Below are positions 51,705-60,517 of a stretch of 64,000 bases of DNA, piece by piece. Both the position numbers and the translations under genes were made by a program. Source of the DNA: Nibribacter roseus (GTDB lineage: Bacteria > Bacteroidota > Bacteroidia > Cytophagales > Hymenobacteraceae); NCBI RefSeq assembly GCF_042662225.1, contig NZ_JBHSYQ010000016.1, positions 620,001 to 684,000 on the forward strand, in the 5' to 3' direction. Positions within the stretch are counted from its first letter, which is position 1, and the number at the start of each line of letters is the position of its first letter. The notes beneath the pieces are model-generated. The model was not told the DNA's origin, searched no databases, and was given only the letters and a program-made list of their open reading frames with translations.

Positions 51705-52889
51705 ATGCAAATCAAAGAAGTATACGTGATTTCCGCAGTGCGTACTCCAATAGGGAGCTTTGGCGGCGCACTCTCCAGCCTATCAGCCACTGAACTTGGT
51801 GCCATTGCCATTAAAGGTGCCTTAGAAAAAGCCGGTGTAGACAAAAGTCTGGTGCAGGAGGTAATCATGGGCAATGTGCTTTCCGCCAATTTAGGTCAGG
51901 CCCCGGCCCGACAGGCTGCCATCAAAGCCGGACTTGGCTATGAGGTGGAGTGTACCACCATAAATAAAGTTTGTGCCTCCGGCTCTAAGGCCATTATGTT
52001 CGCCTCTCAGGCCATAATGCTGGGTCATAAAGATGTGATAGTAGCGGGCGGAATGGAAAGCATGTCTAATGTTCCTTTTTACTTAGACAAAGCCCGTTTC
52101 GGAGCCAAGTTGGGGCACGGCCAAATGACCGACGGCCTTATTAAAGACGGCTTGTGGGATGTCTATAATGATTACCACATGGGCAGCGCCGCCGAGAATA
52201 CCGCCCGTGAAATGGGTATTACCCGTGAGCAGCAAGACGAGTATGCCATTAACTCTTACAAAAAAGCAGCGGAGGCAGCCAAAGGAGGTTTCCTGAAAGA
52301 TGAAATTGTTCCGGTGGAAATTCCGCAGCGGGGCAAAGACCCTATAGTTGTAACAGAAGACGAAGAATACAGCAAAGTAAACTTCGAGAAGATTCCGGGG
52401 CTGCGTCCGGTGTTTGATAAGGAAGGCACAGTTACTGCGGCCAACGCTTCTACCCTTAATGACGGTGCCGCCGCGGTGTTGCTCATGAGCAAAGAAAAAG
52501 CTGAAGAACTGGGAGTAACCCCAATTGCCAAAATACGTGGGTTCGCAGATGCCGAACAAGATCCGAAATGGTTTACCACCACTCCTGCCCTAGCCATACC
52601 AAAAGCCCTGAAAGTAGCAGGTGTAGACGCCTCTGAGGTAGATTTTTATGAGATAAACGAGGCCTTCTCTGTAGTGTCTTTGGCCAATAACCAAAAACTA
52701 GGCTTAGAAGGCGGTAATGTGAACGTGTACGGCGGGGCTGTTTCACTGGGCCACCCGCTGGGGGCATCAGGCGCCAGAATAGTGACCACGCTCATTAACG
52801 TCCTGCACAAAAAAGGCGGAAAAATAGGGGTGACCGGTATCTGCAACGGCGGTGGCGGAGCCTCTGCCATTGTGCTGGAAAGACTCTAA
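51705..52889 (+). CDS. Acetyl-CoA C-acetyltransferase (thiolase)
   Basis: The 394-residue enzyme has the two-halved thiolase fold. The nucleophile is C90 (INKVCASGSKAIM), and the second-half motifs are NEAFSVVS, GGAVSLGHPLGASGARIV with the catalytic His, and the second Cys in GICNGGGGASAIVL. It interconverts two acetyl-CoA with acetoacetyl-CoA, or cleaves 3-ketoacyl-CoA in fatty acid breakdown. The length and the GHPLGASGARI motif point to a biosynthetic-type thiolase. It is cytoplasmic. No other beta-oxidation gene is adjacent. It has its own intrinsic terminator. Confidence 0.93.
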   Translation: MQIKEVYVISAVRTPIGSFGGALSSLSATELGAIAIKGALEKAGVDKSLVQEVIMGNVLSANLGQAPARQAAIKAGLGYEVECTTINKVCASGSKAIMFASQAIMLGHKDVIVAGGMESMSNVPFYLDKARFGAKLGHGQMTDGLIKDGLWDVYNDYHMGSAAENTAREMGITREQQDEYAINSYKKAAEAAKGGFLKDEIVPVEIPQRGKDPIVVTEDEEYSKVNFEKIPGLRPVFDKEGTVTAANASTLNDGAAAVLLMSKEKAEELGVTPIAKIRGFADAEQDPKWFTTTPALAIPKALKVAGVDASEVDFYEINEAFSVVSLANNQKLGLEGGNVNVYGGAVSLGHPLGASGARIVTTLINVLHKKGGKIGVTGICNGGGGASAIVLERL

Positions 52890-52911
52890 AAATTCTGAAC
52901 TATACTAACTC

Positions 52912-52944
52912 AAAAAAGCCTTACGTTATATGTTAGGCTTTTTT
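52912..52944 (+). terminator. Intrinsic terminator of the thiolase gene
   Basis: AAAAAAGCCT (52912-52921) pairs with AGGCTTTTTT (52935-52944), followed by more T. It starts 23 bases after the stop. Confidence 0.75.
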
Positions 52945-52960
52945 TATTGAACTTGCGTCC

Positions 52961-54295
52961 ATGAAAAAAATATTGTCCTCTTCTTTTTTGTTCTTGTCTT
53001 TGCTTTGCCTGCGCTTTTCTGCAGCAGGGCAAACGCAGCAGGTCATTACCTATTATGACTCGCTCCAGACAAGTATAAAAGAGGTGTACTTTATCAAAAC
53101 AAATCCAGATACCCTTATTCACGGCTACTTCCGGAAGTACTACCCTACAGGTGAACTGGAAGTGTTGGTAAAAGTAGTAGATGGCAAAAGAGACAGTTTG
53201 TACACTGAGTTCTTCCCCGAGGGGAAAGCCAAACTCACGGTACCCTATAAAGACGGCAAGAAGAATGGCCCTTTTGTAGCCATTTACCCCAGCGGAAAAT
53301 TGCTTCAACAGGGCTTCTATGAAAATGACCTTCGGTCTGGTCCGTACAAAACCTTTTATGAGAATGGGCAGCTGAAGCAGGAGACTAACTTTGTAGAAGG
53401 TTTTCCGGAAGGTGTGATCAAAGAGTATTTCCCAGACGGAAGGTTGAAATCAGAGATCACGTATAAGCGCAAAACCCAGAGCGGCCCAACCCGAACCTTT
53501 CATCCCAACGGTGTAGTTGAAACAGAGGCTACCTACCGCAACGGAATGCTGGAGGGAAACATAAAGACGTATTATGACAATGGCCAGCTTGAAACTGAAA
53601 CCATAAGTGAAGGGCCCAAAAAGCTAGCGAAGGTAAAAACCTACTACCGCTCCGGTAAAATCATGAACGAAAGCGGCATCAAGGAAGGTAAACCGGAAGG
53701 CCCTTCAATGTCTTTTTATGAAAACGGACAGCGCCGCAGTACCCACATCTACTCTAAGGGGGTAAAAATCGGCACCGCCCAGTTCTGGGATGAGCAGGGT
53801 CGCCTGCGGGAGGAAATAAAATACTCTAACACAGAAAGAGACAGGAAAATAGTACGCTATCACGCCAATGGTGTCATTGCCGCCCAAGAAGAATGGAAGG
53901 ACAATAAGCGCTACGGCACCTGGATGGAGTACCATGATAATAAACAAGTAAAGACGGTAGCACCCTATGATAAAAAGGGTAAGCTTAGCGGAGAATATCT
54001 CACCTACTACCCCAACGGACAAATCGCGTCGCAGGCCACCTATCAAAACGGCAAAATTATTAGCGCAGAGGTCACCTATTACGCCTCGGGTAAAGTGAAA
54101 AGCGAAACCCTCTACCGCGACGGACAAAAGTTCGGCACATTCAAGCAGATGTATGAGAACGGCAAAACAGAACTAGCCGGCACCTACCACTACAACCGCC
54201 CCACCGGCACCTGGAAGTATTTTGATGAAAGCGGCAAAGAACTCCGTACCGTTGAATATCTCAATGGTAAAGTAGTTGCAGACACGAAGAAATAA
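52961..54295 (+). CDS. Secreted YwqK-like/MORN-type repeat protein
   Basis: The 444-residue protein has a signal peptide (SSSFLFLSLLCLRFSAAGQ) and then about 17 repeats of 22-24 residues of the kind FYENGQLKQETNFVEGFPEG, YYPNGQIASQATYQNGK and MYENGKTELAGTYHYNRPTG. This is the MORN-like repeat of the so-called YwqK antitoxin-like family. These names come from automatic annotation; no toxin gene is nearby and a toxin-antitoxin role is not implied. The fold is a long beta ribbon, probably in the periplasm or on the surface. The function is unknown. Confidence 0.85.
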   Translation: MKKILSSSFLFLSLLCLRFSAAGQTQQVITYYDSLQTSIKEVYFIKTNPDTLIHGYFRKYYPTGELEVLVKVVDGKRDSLYTEFFPEGKAKLTVPYKDGKKNGPFVAIYPSGKLLQQGFYENDLRSGPYKTFYENGQLKQETNFVEGFPEGVIKEYFPDGRLKSEITYKRKTQSGPTRTFHPNGVVETEATYRNGMLEGNIKTYYDNGQLETETISEGPKKLAKVKTYYRSGKIMNESGIKEGKPEGPSMSFYENGQRRSTHIYSKGVKIGTAQFWDEQGRLREEIKYSNTERDRKIVRYHANGVIAAQEEWKDNKRYGTWMEYHDNKQVKTVAPYDKKGKLSGEYLTYYPNGQIASQATYQNGKIISAEVTYYASGKVKSETLYRDGQKFGTFKQMYENGKTELAGTYHYNRPTGTWKYFDESGKELRTVEYLNGKVVADTKK

Positions 54296-54305
54296 ACCTT
54301 CTATC

Positions 54306-54454
54306 GTTGTTCGTTATTAGTTGTTCGTTATTCGCTACACATGTTAAGGAAGATCTTTTGGCAGTAATGTTTCTGCTTCTTACCATCCTCAACTCACGCT
54401 TAACTCTAACCTTAACTTCAATCAACAAATAACGAACAACGAATAACGACCAAC
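54306..54454. repeat. Imperfect inverted repeat pair of about 29 bp with internal tandem repeats
   Basis: The left arm (54306-54334) contains GTTGTTCGTTATTA and then a near copy of itself. The right arm (about 54426-54454) is the reverse complement with three mismatches. The arms are about 90 bases apart and could form a long stem-loop. It lies between the YwqK-like gene and bioB and is unlike the other palindrome family. Confidence 0.8.
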
Positions 54455-54455
54455 A

Positions 54456-54496
54456 TTTTCCGCCTGATTTTCAGAAAACAAGCCTAAAACAGAAAA
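54456..54496. repeat. Degenerate copy of the palindrome family
   Basis: TTTTCCGCCTGATTTTC pairs in part with GAAAACAAGCCTAAAACAG. The right arm is close to the consensus. It directly follows the other inverted repeat and lies 85 bases before bioB. Confidence 0.65.
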
Positions 54497-54580
54497 GATA
54501 TCACGTCTTAAAACTGCCTGAAAATTTTCTTCCTTGGGTGTAACCCCGTACTTTAGTAGCCCAAATAAGAAAAGCTGACT

Positions 54581-55630
54581 ATGACGGACGCTCAATTGAC
54601 TGCCTCTCTCCGCACAGATTGGACCATGGATGAAATCCGGGCCATCTACTATAAACCGGTTCTGGAACTTATTGTAGAAGCCGCACAGGTACACAAACAG
54701 CACCAGGCAACCGGCGAAGTGCAGGTATGCACTTTGCTTTCAGTAAAAACCGGCGGCTGTCCTGAAGATTGCGCCTATTGCCCGCAAGCAGCCCGTTATC
54801 ATACTGATGTTCCCGTACATAAATTGCTAAGCAACGAAGTAGTGTTAGAGGCAGCCCGTCAGGCAAAAGAAGGGGGCTCTACCCGCTTCTGCATGGGCGC
54901 CGCCTGGCGCGAAGTACGTGACAACCGCGATTTTGACCGCGTGCTGGAAATGGTGGAAGGCGTGAATGAAATGGGTCTGGAAGTTTGCTGCACCTTGGGT
55001 ATGGTAAACGAATATCAGGCCGAGCGTCTGAAGCAAGCGGGCCTTTATGCCTACAACCACAACCTTGACACCTCAGAGGAAAACTATAGCAATATTATCA
55101 CCACCCGTACCTACGGCGACCGGCTTGACACCATTGAGAACGTGCGCAAAGCGGGTATTTCTGTGTGTAGTGGCGGTATTATTGGCTTAGGCGAAACCGA
55201 CGATGACAGAATTGCCATGCTGCACGTGTTAAGCAACCTGAAGCAGCACCCTGAATCAGTGCCGGTGAACGCGCTGGTGCCGGTAGAGGGAACACCGTTG
55301 GCTGAGCAGCCACGTGTAAACGTTTGGGAAATGGTGCGCATGATTGCCACCGCCCGTATTCTAATGCCTAAAACCATGGTGCGCCTTTCAGCGGGTAGAC
55401 AAGAAATGTCGGTGGCGGAGCAGGCACTTTGCTTTTTAGCTGGCGCCAACTCTATCTTCTCAGGAGACAAACTTTTGACCACGCCAAATCCGGGTTTCGC
55501 CGATGACAAGGCTATGTTTGAAATACTGGGCCTAACGCCACGTAAATCCTTCAAAACCGAAACCGCCTGCGGAGGTACCATGCCTGCCCCCGCTGAGGCT
55601 GTGCAGGCTGTTGAACTTACCGCAGAATAA
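54581..55630 (+). CDS. bioB: Biotin synthase
   Basis: The 349-residue radical SAM enzyme inserts sulfur into dethiobiotin, the last step of biotin synthesis. The 4Fe-4S cluster Cys are C60, C64 and C67 (GGCPEDCAYCPQ). Other family blocks are GSTRFCMGAAWRE, VCCTLGMVNEYQAERLKQAG, YNHNLDTSEENYSNI, CSGGIIGLGETDDDRIAML and FLAGANSIFSGDKLLTTPNP. The arginine that goes with the 2Fe-2S cluster is in MVRLSAGRQEM. It is the first gene of a five-gene operon, with bioF nine bases downstream. Confidence 0.97.
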   Translation: MTDAQLTASLRTDWTMDEIRAIYYKPVLELIVEAAQVHKQHQATGEVQVCTLLSVKTGGCPEDCAYCPQAARYHTDVPVHKLLSNEVVLEAARQAKEGGSTRFCMGAAWREVRDNRDFDRVLEMVEGVNEMGLEVCCTLGMVNEYQAERLKQAGLYAYNHNLDTSEENYSNIITTRTYGDRLDTIENVRKAGISVCSGGIIGLGETDDDRIAMLHVLSNLKQHPESVPVNALVPVEGTPLAEQPRVNVWEMVRMIATARILMPKTMVRLSAGRQEMSVAEQALCFLAGANSIFSGDKLLTTPNPGFADDKAMFEILGLTPRKSFKTETACGGTMPAPAEAVQAVELTAE

Positions 55631-55639
55631 GCATTTGGC

Positions 55640-56800
55640 ATGAAGGTACCCAATAAACTGCTTAGGCAATTGGAGACCCGTGCCCAAAAAGGCATCCAGC
55701 GGCAACTAACCACCGTTGCCGCTGGCCTAATAGATTTCAGCTCGAACGATTACCTCGGCTTAGCGCAATCTAGTAGATTAGCTACTGCCGTAGCCCATGA
55801 ACTGGCAGACAATCCGGCACATGGCGCAACCGGCTCTAGGCTTTTAAGCGGAAACTCAGCGTTTGCTCAGGAACTGGAAGATACCATTGCAAACGTTCAT
55901 GATGCCGAAGCGGCTCTCCTTTTCAACTCTGGTTATGCCGCCAATACTGGCTTCTTCTCGTCTGTTCCGCAACGCGGCGACACCATCTTCTACGACGAGT
56001 ACAGCCATGCTTCTATCAAAGATGGCATCAGGCTGAGTTTCGCGCAGAGCTATCCGTTCCGGCACAACGATGTGCAAGACCTCCGGCAAAAGCTAAGCAG
56101 AGCCCAAGGCGATGTGTACGTGGTGGTGGAGTCCCTCTATTCCATGGACGGTGACTTTGCTCCTCTGCCAGAATTAGCCGCGCTCAGCCAAGAGCAAGGG
56201 CTGTATCTGGTAGTAGATGAGGCCCACACCAATGGCTTGTTCGGCTTGAACGGATCAGGTTTGGTAACGGAGCTTGGGCTGCAACAACAGATTTTTGCCC
56301 GTACCATGACCTTCGGAAAAGCATTGGGCTGTCACGGCGCCGCCATAGTTAGCTCTAAAATATTGCAGCAATTTTTGCTCAATTTCAGCCGGCCTTTTAT
56401 TTATACCACCGCCCTTCCCTTGGCCTCCCTGTCAGCTATCAAACAAGCATATAGGCTGCTACCGGAATTAGAGATGGAACGGGAGAAGGTGCAGCAGTTA
56501 TCAATATTATACAGAGAGTTACAAAAAGACAGTAATGTTTTAGCTCCGTTTTCAGAAAAACAAGCCAAAAACAGCCCTATACAGGCATGGCATTTGCCAG
56601 AACCGCAGGCGCTCCGCCATTTGGCCGCTGTTCTTCAGGCCAACGGTTTAGATGTAAGGCCCGTGTTCAGCCCTACCGTTCCGGCGGGCAAAGAACGCCT
56701 CCGCATTGTGCTGCATGCTTTTAATACCCAGGAACAAGTACAACAACTATGGAATCTGCTTATCCAATTTCACCCAAAAGATATTTCGTTACAGGTATAG
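55640..56800 (+). CDS. bioF: 8-amino-7-oxononanoate synthase
   Basis: The 386-residue PLP enzyme joins pimeloyl-ACP or pimeloyl-CoA with alanine. It shows DFSSNDYLGLAQSSRLATA, GATGSRLLSGNSAFAQELED, SLYSMDGDFAPLPELAAL, DEAHTNGLFG and the PLP lysine in TMTFGKALGCHGAAIVSS. The DNA at 56534-56573 (residues about 299-311, VLAPFSEKQAKNS) is a degenerate copy of the palindrome family carried inside the frame. It lies in a region that varies in length among family members, so the enzyme is probably still active. The last 52 bases overlap bioD in another frame. Confidence 0.95.
   Translation: MKVPNKLLRQLETRAQKGIQRQLTTVAAGLIDFSSNDYLGLAQSSRLATAVAHELADNPAHGATGSRLLSGNSAFAQELEDTIANVHDAEAALLFNSGYAANTGFFSSVPQRGDTIFYDEYSHASIKDGIRLSFAQSYPFRHNDVQDLRQKLSRAQGDVYVVVESLYSMDGDFAPLPELAALSQEQGLYLVVDEAHTNGLFGLNGSGLVTELGLQQQIFARTMTFGKALGCHGAAIVSSKILQQFLLNFSRPFIYTTALPLASLSAIKQAYRLLPELEMEREKVQQLSILYRELQKDSNVLAPFSEKQAKNSPIQAWHLPEPQALRHLAAVLQANGLDVRPVFSPTVPAGKERLRIVLHAFNTQEQVQQLWNLLIQFHPKDISLQV
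56534..56573. repeat. Palindrome family copy inside the bioF coding sequence
   Basis: TGTTTTAGCTCCGTTTTC is followed by GAAAAACAAGCCAAAAACAG, with the same spacing and T/A blocks as the intergenic copies. It keeps the bioF frame open and encodes about 13 residues. Confidence 0.6.
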
Positions 56801-57399
56801 GCACTGATGTAGGTAAAACCGTGGCGGCCTCTGTCTTAACGGAGGCCCTGCAGGCAGATTACTGGAAACCTGTGCAGGCGGGTAGTCTGGATTTCACTGA
56901 CACGAATGCTGTGCAGAGCTTGGTTTCAAATACCAAAAGCGTGTTCCACCCAGAGGCGTACCGGTTAGAGATGCCCGCTTCACCGCATACGGCAGCGGCG
57001 GCAGAAGGAATTCGTCTGTCCTTAGACGCCATTGAGGCCCCAACTACCAAAAACCATCTGATAGTGGAAGGAGCCGGAGGCGTGATGGTTCCCCTGAACG
57101 AGCAAGACCTGATCATTGACCTCATTCAGAAACTGAAGCTGGAGGTGATTTTGATTTCCCGCAATTACCTGGGCAGCATCAACCACACCTTATCAACGGT
57201 AGAGGTGCTAAAGTACCGCAAGATTCCTATTGCCGGCATCATTTTCAATGGCGTGCCGAATGATTCTACCGAGGACTTTGTGCTATACTATACAAAATTG
57301 CAACGCTTGCCCTCCATTGTCTGGGAAGATGACTTCACCCCGGAAGTGATTAGCCGCTATGCCAAATCCTTTCAATCTTTTCTGACAAACCATGCCTAA
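56749..57399 (+). CDS. bioD: Dethiobiotin synthetase
   Basis: The 216-residue ATPase closes the ureido ring from 7,8-diaminononanoate and CO2. The P-loop is GIGTDVGKTVAAS near residue 17. Further motifs are KPVQAGSLDFTDT, HLIVEGAGGVMVPLNE and RNYLGSINHTLSTVEVLKYR. The only start before the P-loop is the ATG at 56749, which lies 52 bases inside bioF, so an unusually long overlap is real here. bioA begins eight bases before its end. The length is normal. Confidence 0.95.
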   Translation: MESAYPISPKRYFVTGIGTDVGKTVAASVLTEALQADYWKPVQAGSLDFTDTNAVQSLVSNTKSVFHPEAYRLEMPASPHTAAAAEGIRLSLDAIEAPTTKNHLIVEGAGGVMVPLNEQDLIIDLIQKLKLEVILISRNYLGSINHTLSTVEVLKYRKIPIAGIIFNGVPNDSTEDFVLYYTKLQRLPSIVWEDDFTPEVISRYAKSFQSFLTNHA

Positions 57400-58681
57400 A
57401 AGTTTATCTGAACGCGACTCGGTGGTCAGCTGGCACCCGTACACCCAGATGCAGACGGCACCGCCGCCCATAGGCATTGTCAAAGGAGAAGGAGCGTTGT
57501 TATTCTCTGACGAAGGCAAAACCTACATTGATGCCGTTTCCTCTTGGTGGGTAAACATTCATGGTCACGCCCATCCGCACATTGCACAACGGGTAGCGCA
57601 ACAGCTACAGACCCTGGAGCACGTGATTTTTGCCGGTTTCACCCATGAACCTGCCGTTGAACTGGCGGAACGACTTTTACGTCTGCTCCCCAACAATCAG
57701 AAAAGAGTTTTTTACACCGACAACGGATCTACTGCCGTTGAAGTAGCTATGAAAATGGCACTTCAGTACTGGTATAACCAGGGTAAGGAGCGCACAAAAA
57801 TAATTGCGTTTGAAGGCAGCTACCACGGCGACACGTTTGGAGCCATGTCTGTGAGTGAGCGTTCTATCTTTACCCAACCGTTTCGGCAGTACTTGTTTGA
57901 AGTGGAATTCATACCGGTACCCATTCCTGGCAAAGAGGCAGAATCTCTTTCCGCTCTAAAAGCTTTGTTGCGGCAAAATGAATTCGCTGCTTTCATCTAC
58001 GAACCCCTGGTGTTAGGTACTGCCGGCATGGTCATGTATTCTCCCGAAGTCTTAGATGAACTGATGGCGCTTTGTCAGGAGCATGAGGTGCTCACTATAC
58101 AAGACGAAGTGATGACAGGCTTTGGCCGCACCGGTAAACGTTTCTCTGCTGATCACCTGACCCGGCAACCTGACTTCATGTGCTTTTCTAAGGGGTTGAC
58201 CGGTGGCACCATGGCCTTAGGGGTTACCACCTCTACCCATTCCATTTATGAATCATTCCTGAGCCTAGACAAAACAAAGGCGCTTTTCCATGGTCACTCT
58301 TACACGGCTAATCCGGTGGCCTGTTCCGCGGCATTGGCCAGCTTGGATTTAGTGGAAAAACCACAATTTTCAAAGGATTTGGAGAGAATTACCCGGGCGC
58401 ACGCTAATTTTGCGCTTGAGTTAAAGGGAAAAGCCGGTGTGAAGGAAGTACGGCAAACAGGAACCATTGTAGCCATAGAGTTTGCAGTGGGTGATACTTC
58501 TTATTTCCATAACCTCCGAGATCAATTATATCATTTTGCTCTGGACAATGGTGTGCTTCTTAGGCCGCTGGGGAATATTGTCTATGTTCTCCCCCCCTAC
58601 TGTATTACGCAAGAGCAGCTAGATCAAGTGTACGCCACAATTGAAGGAATGCGGGAGTTAATAGAGAAAAACGGCTTTTAA
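57392..58681 (+). CDS. bioA: Adenosylmethionine-8-amino-7-oxononanoate aminotransferase
   Basis: The 429-residue class III aminotransferase makes 7,8-diaminononanoate with SAM as amino donor. It has WHPYTQMQTAPPPIGIVKGE at the start, SSWWVNIHGHAHPHIAQ, YTDNGSTAVEVAMKMALQYW, the PLP Asp region IQDEVMTGFGRTG and the PLP lysine in MCFSKGLTGGTMALGV, followed by FHGHSYTANPVACSAALASL. These are BioA-specific blocks. It overlaps bioD by eight bases. A degenerate palindrome covers its stop codon and part of the 31-base gap to the next gene. Confidence 0.96.
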   Translation: MPKSLSERDSVVSWHPYTQMQTAPPPIGIVKGEGALLFSDEGKTYIDAVSSWWVNIHGHAHPHIAQRVAQQLQTLEHVIFAGFTHEPAVELAERLLRLLPNNQKRVFYTDNGSTAVEVAMKMALQYWYNQGKERTKIIAFEGSYHGDTFGAMSVSERSIFTQPFRQYLFEVEFIPVPIPGKEAESLSALKALLRQNEFAAFIYEPLVLGTAGMVMYSPEVLDELMALCQEHEVLTIQDEVMTGFGRTGKRFSADHLTRQPDFMCFSKGLTGGTMALGVTTSTHSIYESFLSLDKTKALFHGHSYTANPVACSAALASLDLVEKPQFSKDLERITRAHANFALELKGKAGVKEVRQTGTIVAIEFAVGDTSYFHNLRDQLYHFALDNGVLLRPLGNIVYVLPPYCITQEQLDQVYATIEGMRELIEKNGF

Positions 58682-58712
58682 GCCTCTTTTCTGAAAAACA
58701 GCATAAAAACAG
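58673..58712. repeat. Degenerate copy of the palindrome family at the end of bioA
   Basis: GGCTTTTAAGCCTCTTTT and AAAAACAGCATAAAAACAG have the family blocks and spacing but pair poorly. It includes the bioA stop codon and ends right before the ATG at 58713. Confidence 0.45.
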
Positions 58713-59930
58713 ATGAAACCAGCGGAACAGGAATGGATAGTGATAAGAGGCGTAGGTTCCGTCTCAGGGATAGGCTGTACTCCTGAGGAAATCCGGCAGG
58801 CATATCTACAGAACAAACCGGCTTTCACTACTCTACCTCATTTAGACGAAACAACTCCGGTTTCTCCGCTATCTCCTTCCGCAGAAATATCATTACAAGC
58901 CTTATTGCAAGAAGAGTCAGCCTATGCAACCGTAGACCGTTCAGTACAGTTGGCTATTCTGGCTGCCAGACAGGCGGTGGCAGCTGCAGGTTGGAAATCC
59001 GAGGAATTAGAAGCCACAGGTATTAATATCGGTTCTTCCAGGGGCGCAACGAGCTTATTTGAGCAGTCTCACACTGATTTTTTAGCCAATCCGCTGAAGC
59101 GTCTGCCGCCTGCTACCTCGCCTAGTACTACCTTGGGGAATGTGGCTAGTTGGGTTGCACATGATCTGCAGGCCTCAGGTCCAGTAATCAGCCATTCCGT
59201 TACCTGCAGTACCGCATTACAGGCCATAGCCAACGGATTGGCCTGGTTGAAATCTGGCATGGCAAAAAGATTTATTGTGGGCGGCACAGAAGCTCCTCTT
59301 ACTCCTTTTACCATAGCGCAGATGAAAGCGCTTGGCATCTACAGTAAGTATGCGGCTGATAATTCCCCTTGCCGTCCGCTAAACCCTGAAAAGCAAAACT
59401 CTTTTGTGCTTGGTGAAGGAGCCGCATTTTTTGCACTGGAACGTATGACAAAGAGCGAAATCACCGCTCTTCCCGCTGGCTCAGTTATCACCGTGGAAGC
59501 GGTTGGCTTAGGCTTTGAGCTCAGTCCTTCAAAGACAGGAATCACACGAGAAGGCTTGCATTTTCAGAAAGCCATGCGAGAAGCTTTACGACAGGCCTCA
59601 CTTTCTCCTTCTGACATTGATGCGATTGTTGTTCATGCACCAGGAACCAGAGCGGGAGACGTAGCTGAAATTAATGCTATGCGTAGCGTGTTCGGAGAAT
59701 CACTTCCGCCATTGTTTTCTAACAAGCAACTAATTGGCCACACCCTAGGAGCTTCAGGAGCCCTGTCAGCAGATTTTGCTTTTACTCTTTTACAACAGGC
59801 AGAATCACTCTCCCCTCTATATAGTTCTTATCAAAACTCCACAATAACTTCTTATAGCAGAATCATAGTTAATGCAGCAGGTTTTGGTGGCAACTCAGGC
59901 TGTGTAGTATTGAATAAGCTGGTAAGGTAA
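58713..59930 (+). CDS. Beta-ketoacyl-ACP synthase-like protein in the biotin operon
   Basis: The 405-residue thiolase-fold protein resembles FabF/FabB-type condensing enzymes. It has the Cys-His-His triad C165 (HSVTCSTALQAIANG), H308 (IVVHAPGTRAGDVAEI) and H343 (NKQLIGHTLGASGALSADF), so it should condense an acyl primer with malonyl-ACP. It follows bioA by 31 bases in the same direction and closes the operon, which has no bioC, bioH, bioW or other pimelate gene. A role in making or elongating the pimeloyl chain is a fair guess from context. It is not the FabH-like BioZ. A general fatty acid role is also possible. Confidence 0.88.
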   Translation: MKPAEQEWIVIRGVGSVSGIGCTPEEIRQAYLQNKPAFTTLPHLDETTPVSPLSPSAEISLQALLQEESAYATVDRSVQLAILAARQAVAAAGWKSEELEATGINIGSSRGATSLFEQSHTDFLANPLKRLPPATSPSTTLGNVASWVAHDLQASGPVISHSVTCSTALQAIANGLAWLKSGMAKRFIVGGTEAPLTPFTIAQMKALGIYSKYAADNSPCRPLNPEKQNSFVLGEGAAFFALERMTKSEITALPAGSVITVEAVGLGFELSPSKTGITREGLHFQKAMREALRQASLSPSDIDAIVVHAPGTRAGDVAEINAMRSVFGESLPPLFSNKQLIGHTLGASGALSADFAFTLLQQAESLSPLYSSYQNSTITSYSRIIVNAAGFGGNSGCVVLNKLVR

Positions 59931-60517
59931 ATCCTGCTCTCAAATACATAGCAACACCTGCTACGGAGCTTGTTCATTAGCAGGAGAATTTGTGCACTTT
60001 TTAATATCCCATAAATTTATTCACCTGTTATTGATCTAACTCTTTCTGTTTAATTTTATATCCTTATGTTTTATTATATAGTTTATTAATATAATTCAAT
60101 ATTTATCAATTCTTACAATAAGTTAATATTAAATGTGATTTTATTATTAAAAATTTAACCATAGATTTTATAATTTTTCTACACTTCCAATTATACTTTA
60201 TCATTCATCGACTTTTTCGCCCAGTTCATCGAAAAGTATGTATAACAGTTCATCTATATAGTTTTTAGTACATAACTTACATTTTTATAGGAAGGGATTA
60301 AGAGAACATCCTATTTATAGAAGCAGAAAAATAATTTAAGTCCTACTTTTAGTTTTTATCTTTTATAAATCAAGGAAAAACTTTTCTTATTCTTTTTTTA
60401 TAGCATACATGATGCTGCTGAACCTCCCCCATGTAAAAGCAGAGTTTTAAAAGATAAAGTAACAAGCCTATCTCTCAGGCCGATTTCAGAGAGTTTTTAC
60501 ATTTTTTCTGCGTGAGC
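59931..60517. other. AT-rich intergenic region
   Basis: These 587 bases are very rich in A and T (especially 60000-60400) and hold no frame I can defend. The region should contain the promoter of the giant secreted protein gene, but I could not place a full consensus match. Confidence 0.5.

Noticed and set aside
52961..54295. Toxin-antitoxin system suggested by the YwqK-like name
   Set aside because: There is no toxin gene next to it, and the protein has a signal peptide and MORN-like repeats. It fits a secreted repeat protein better.
55111..55713. Open frame of 200 codons on the minus strand
   Set aside because: It is antisense to bioB and the start of bioF, with composition typical of a mirror frame.
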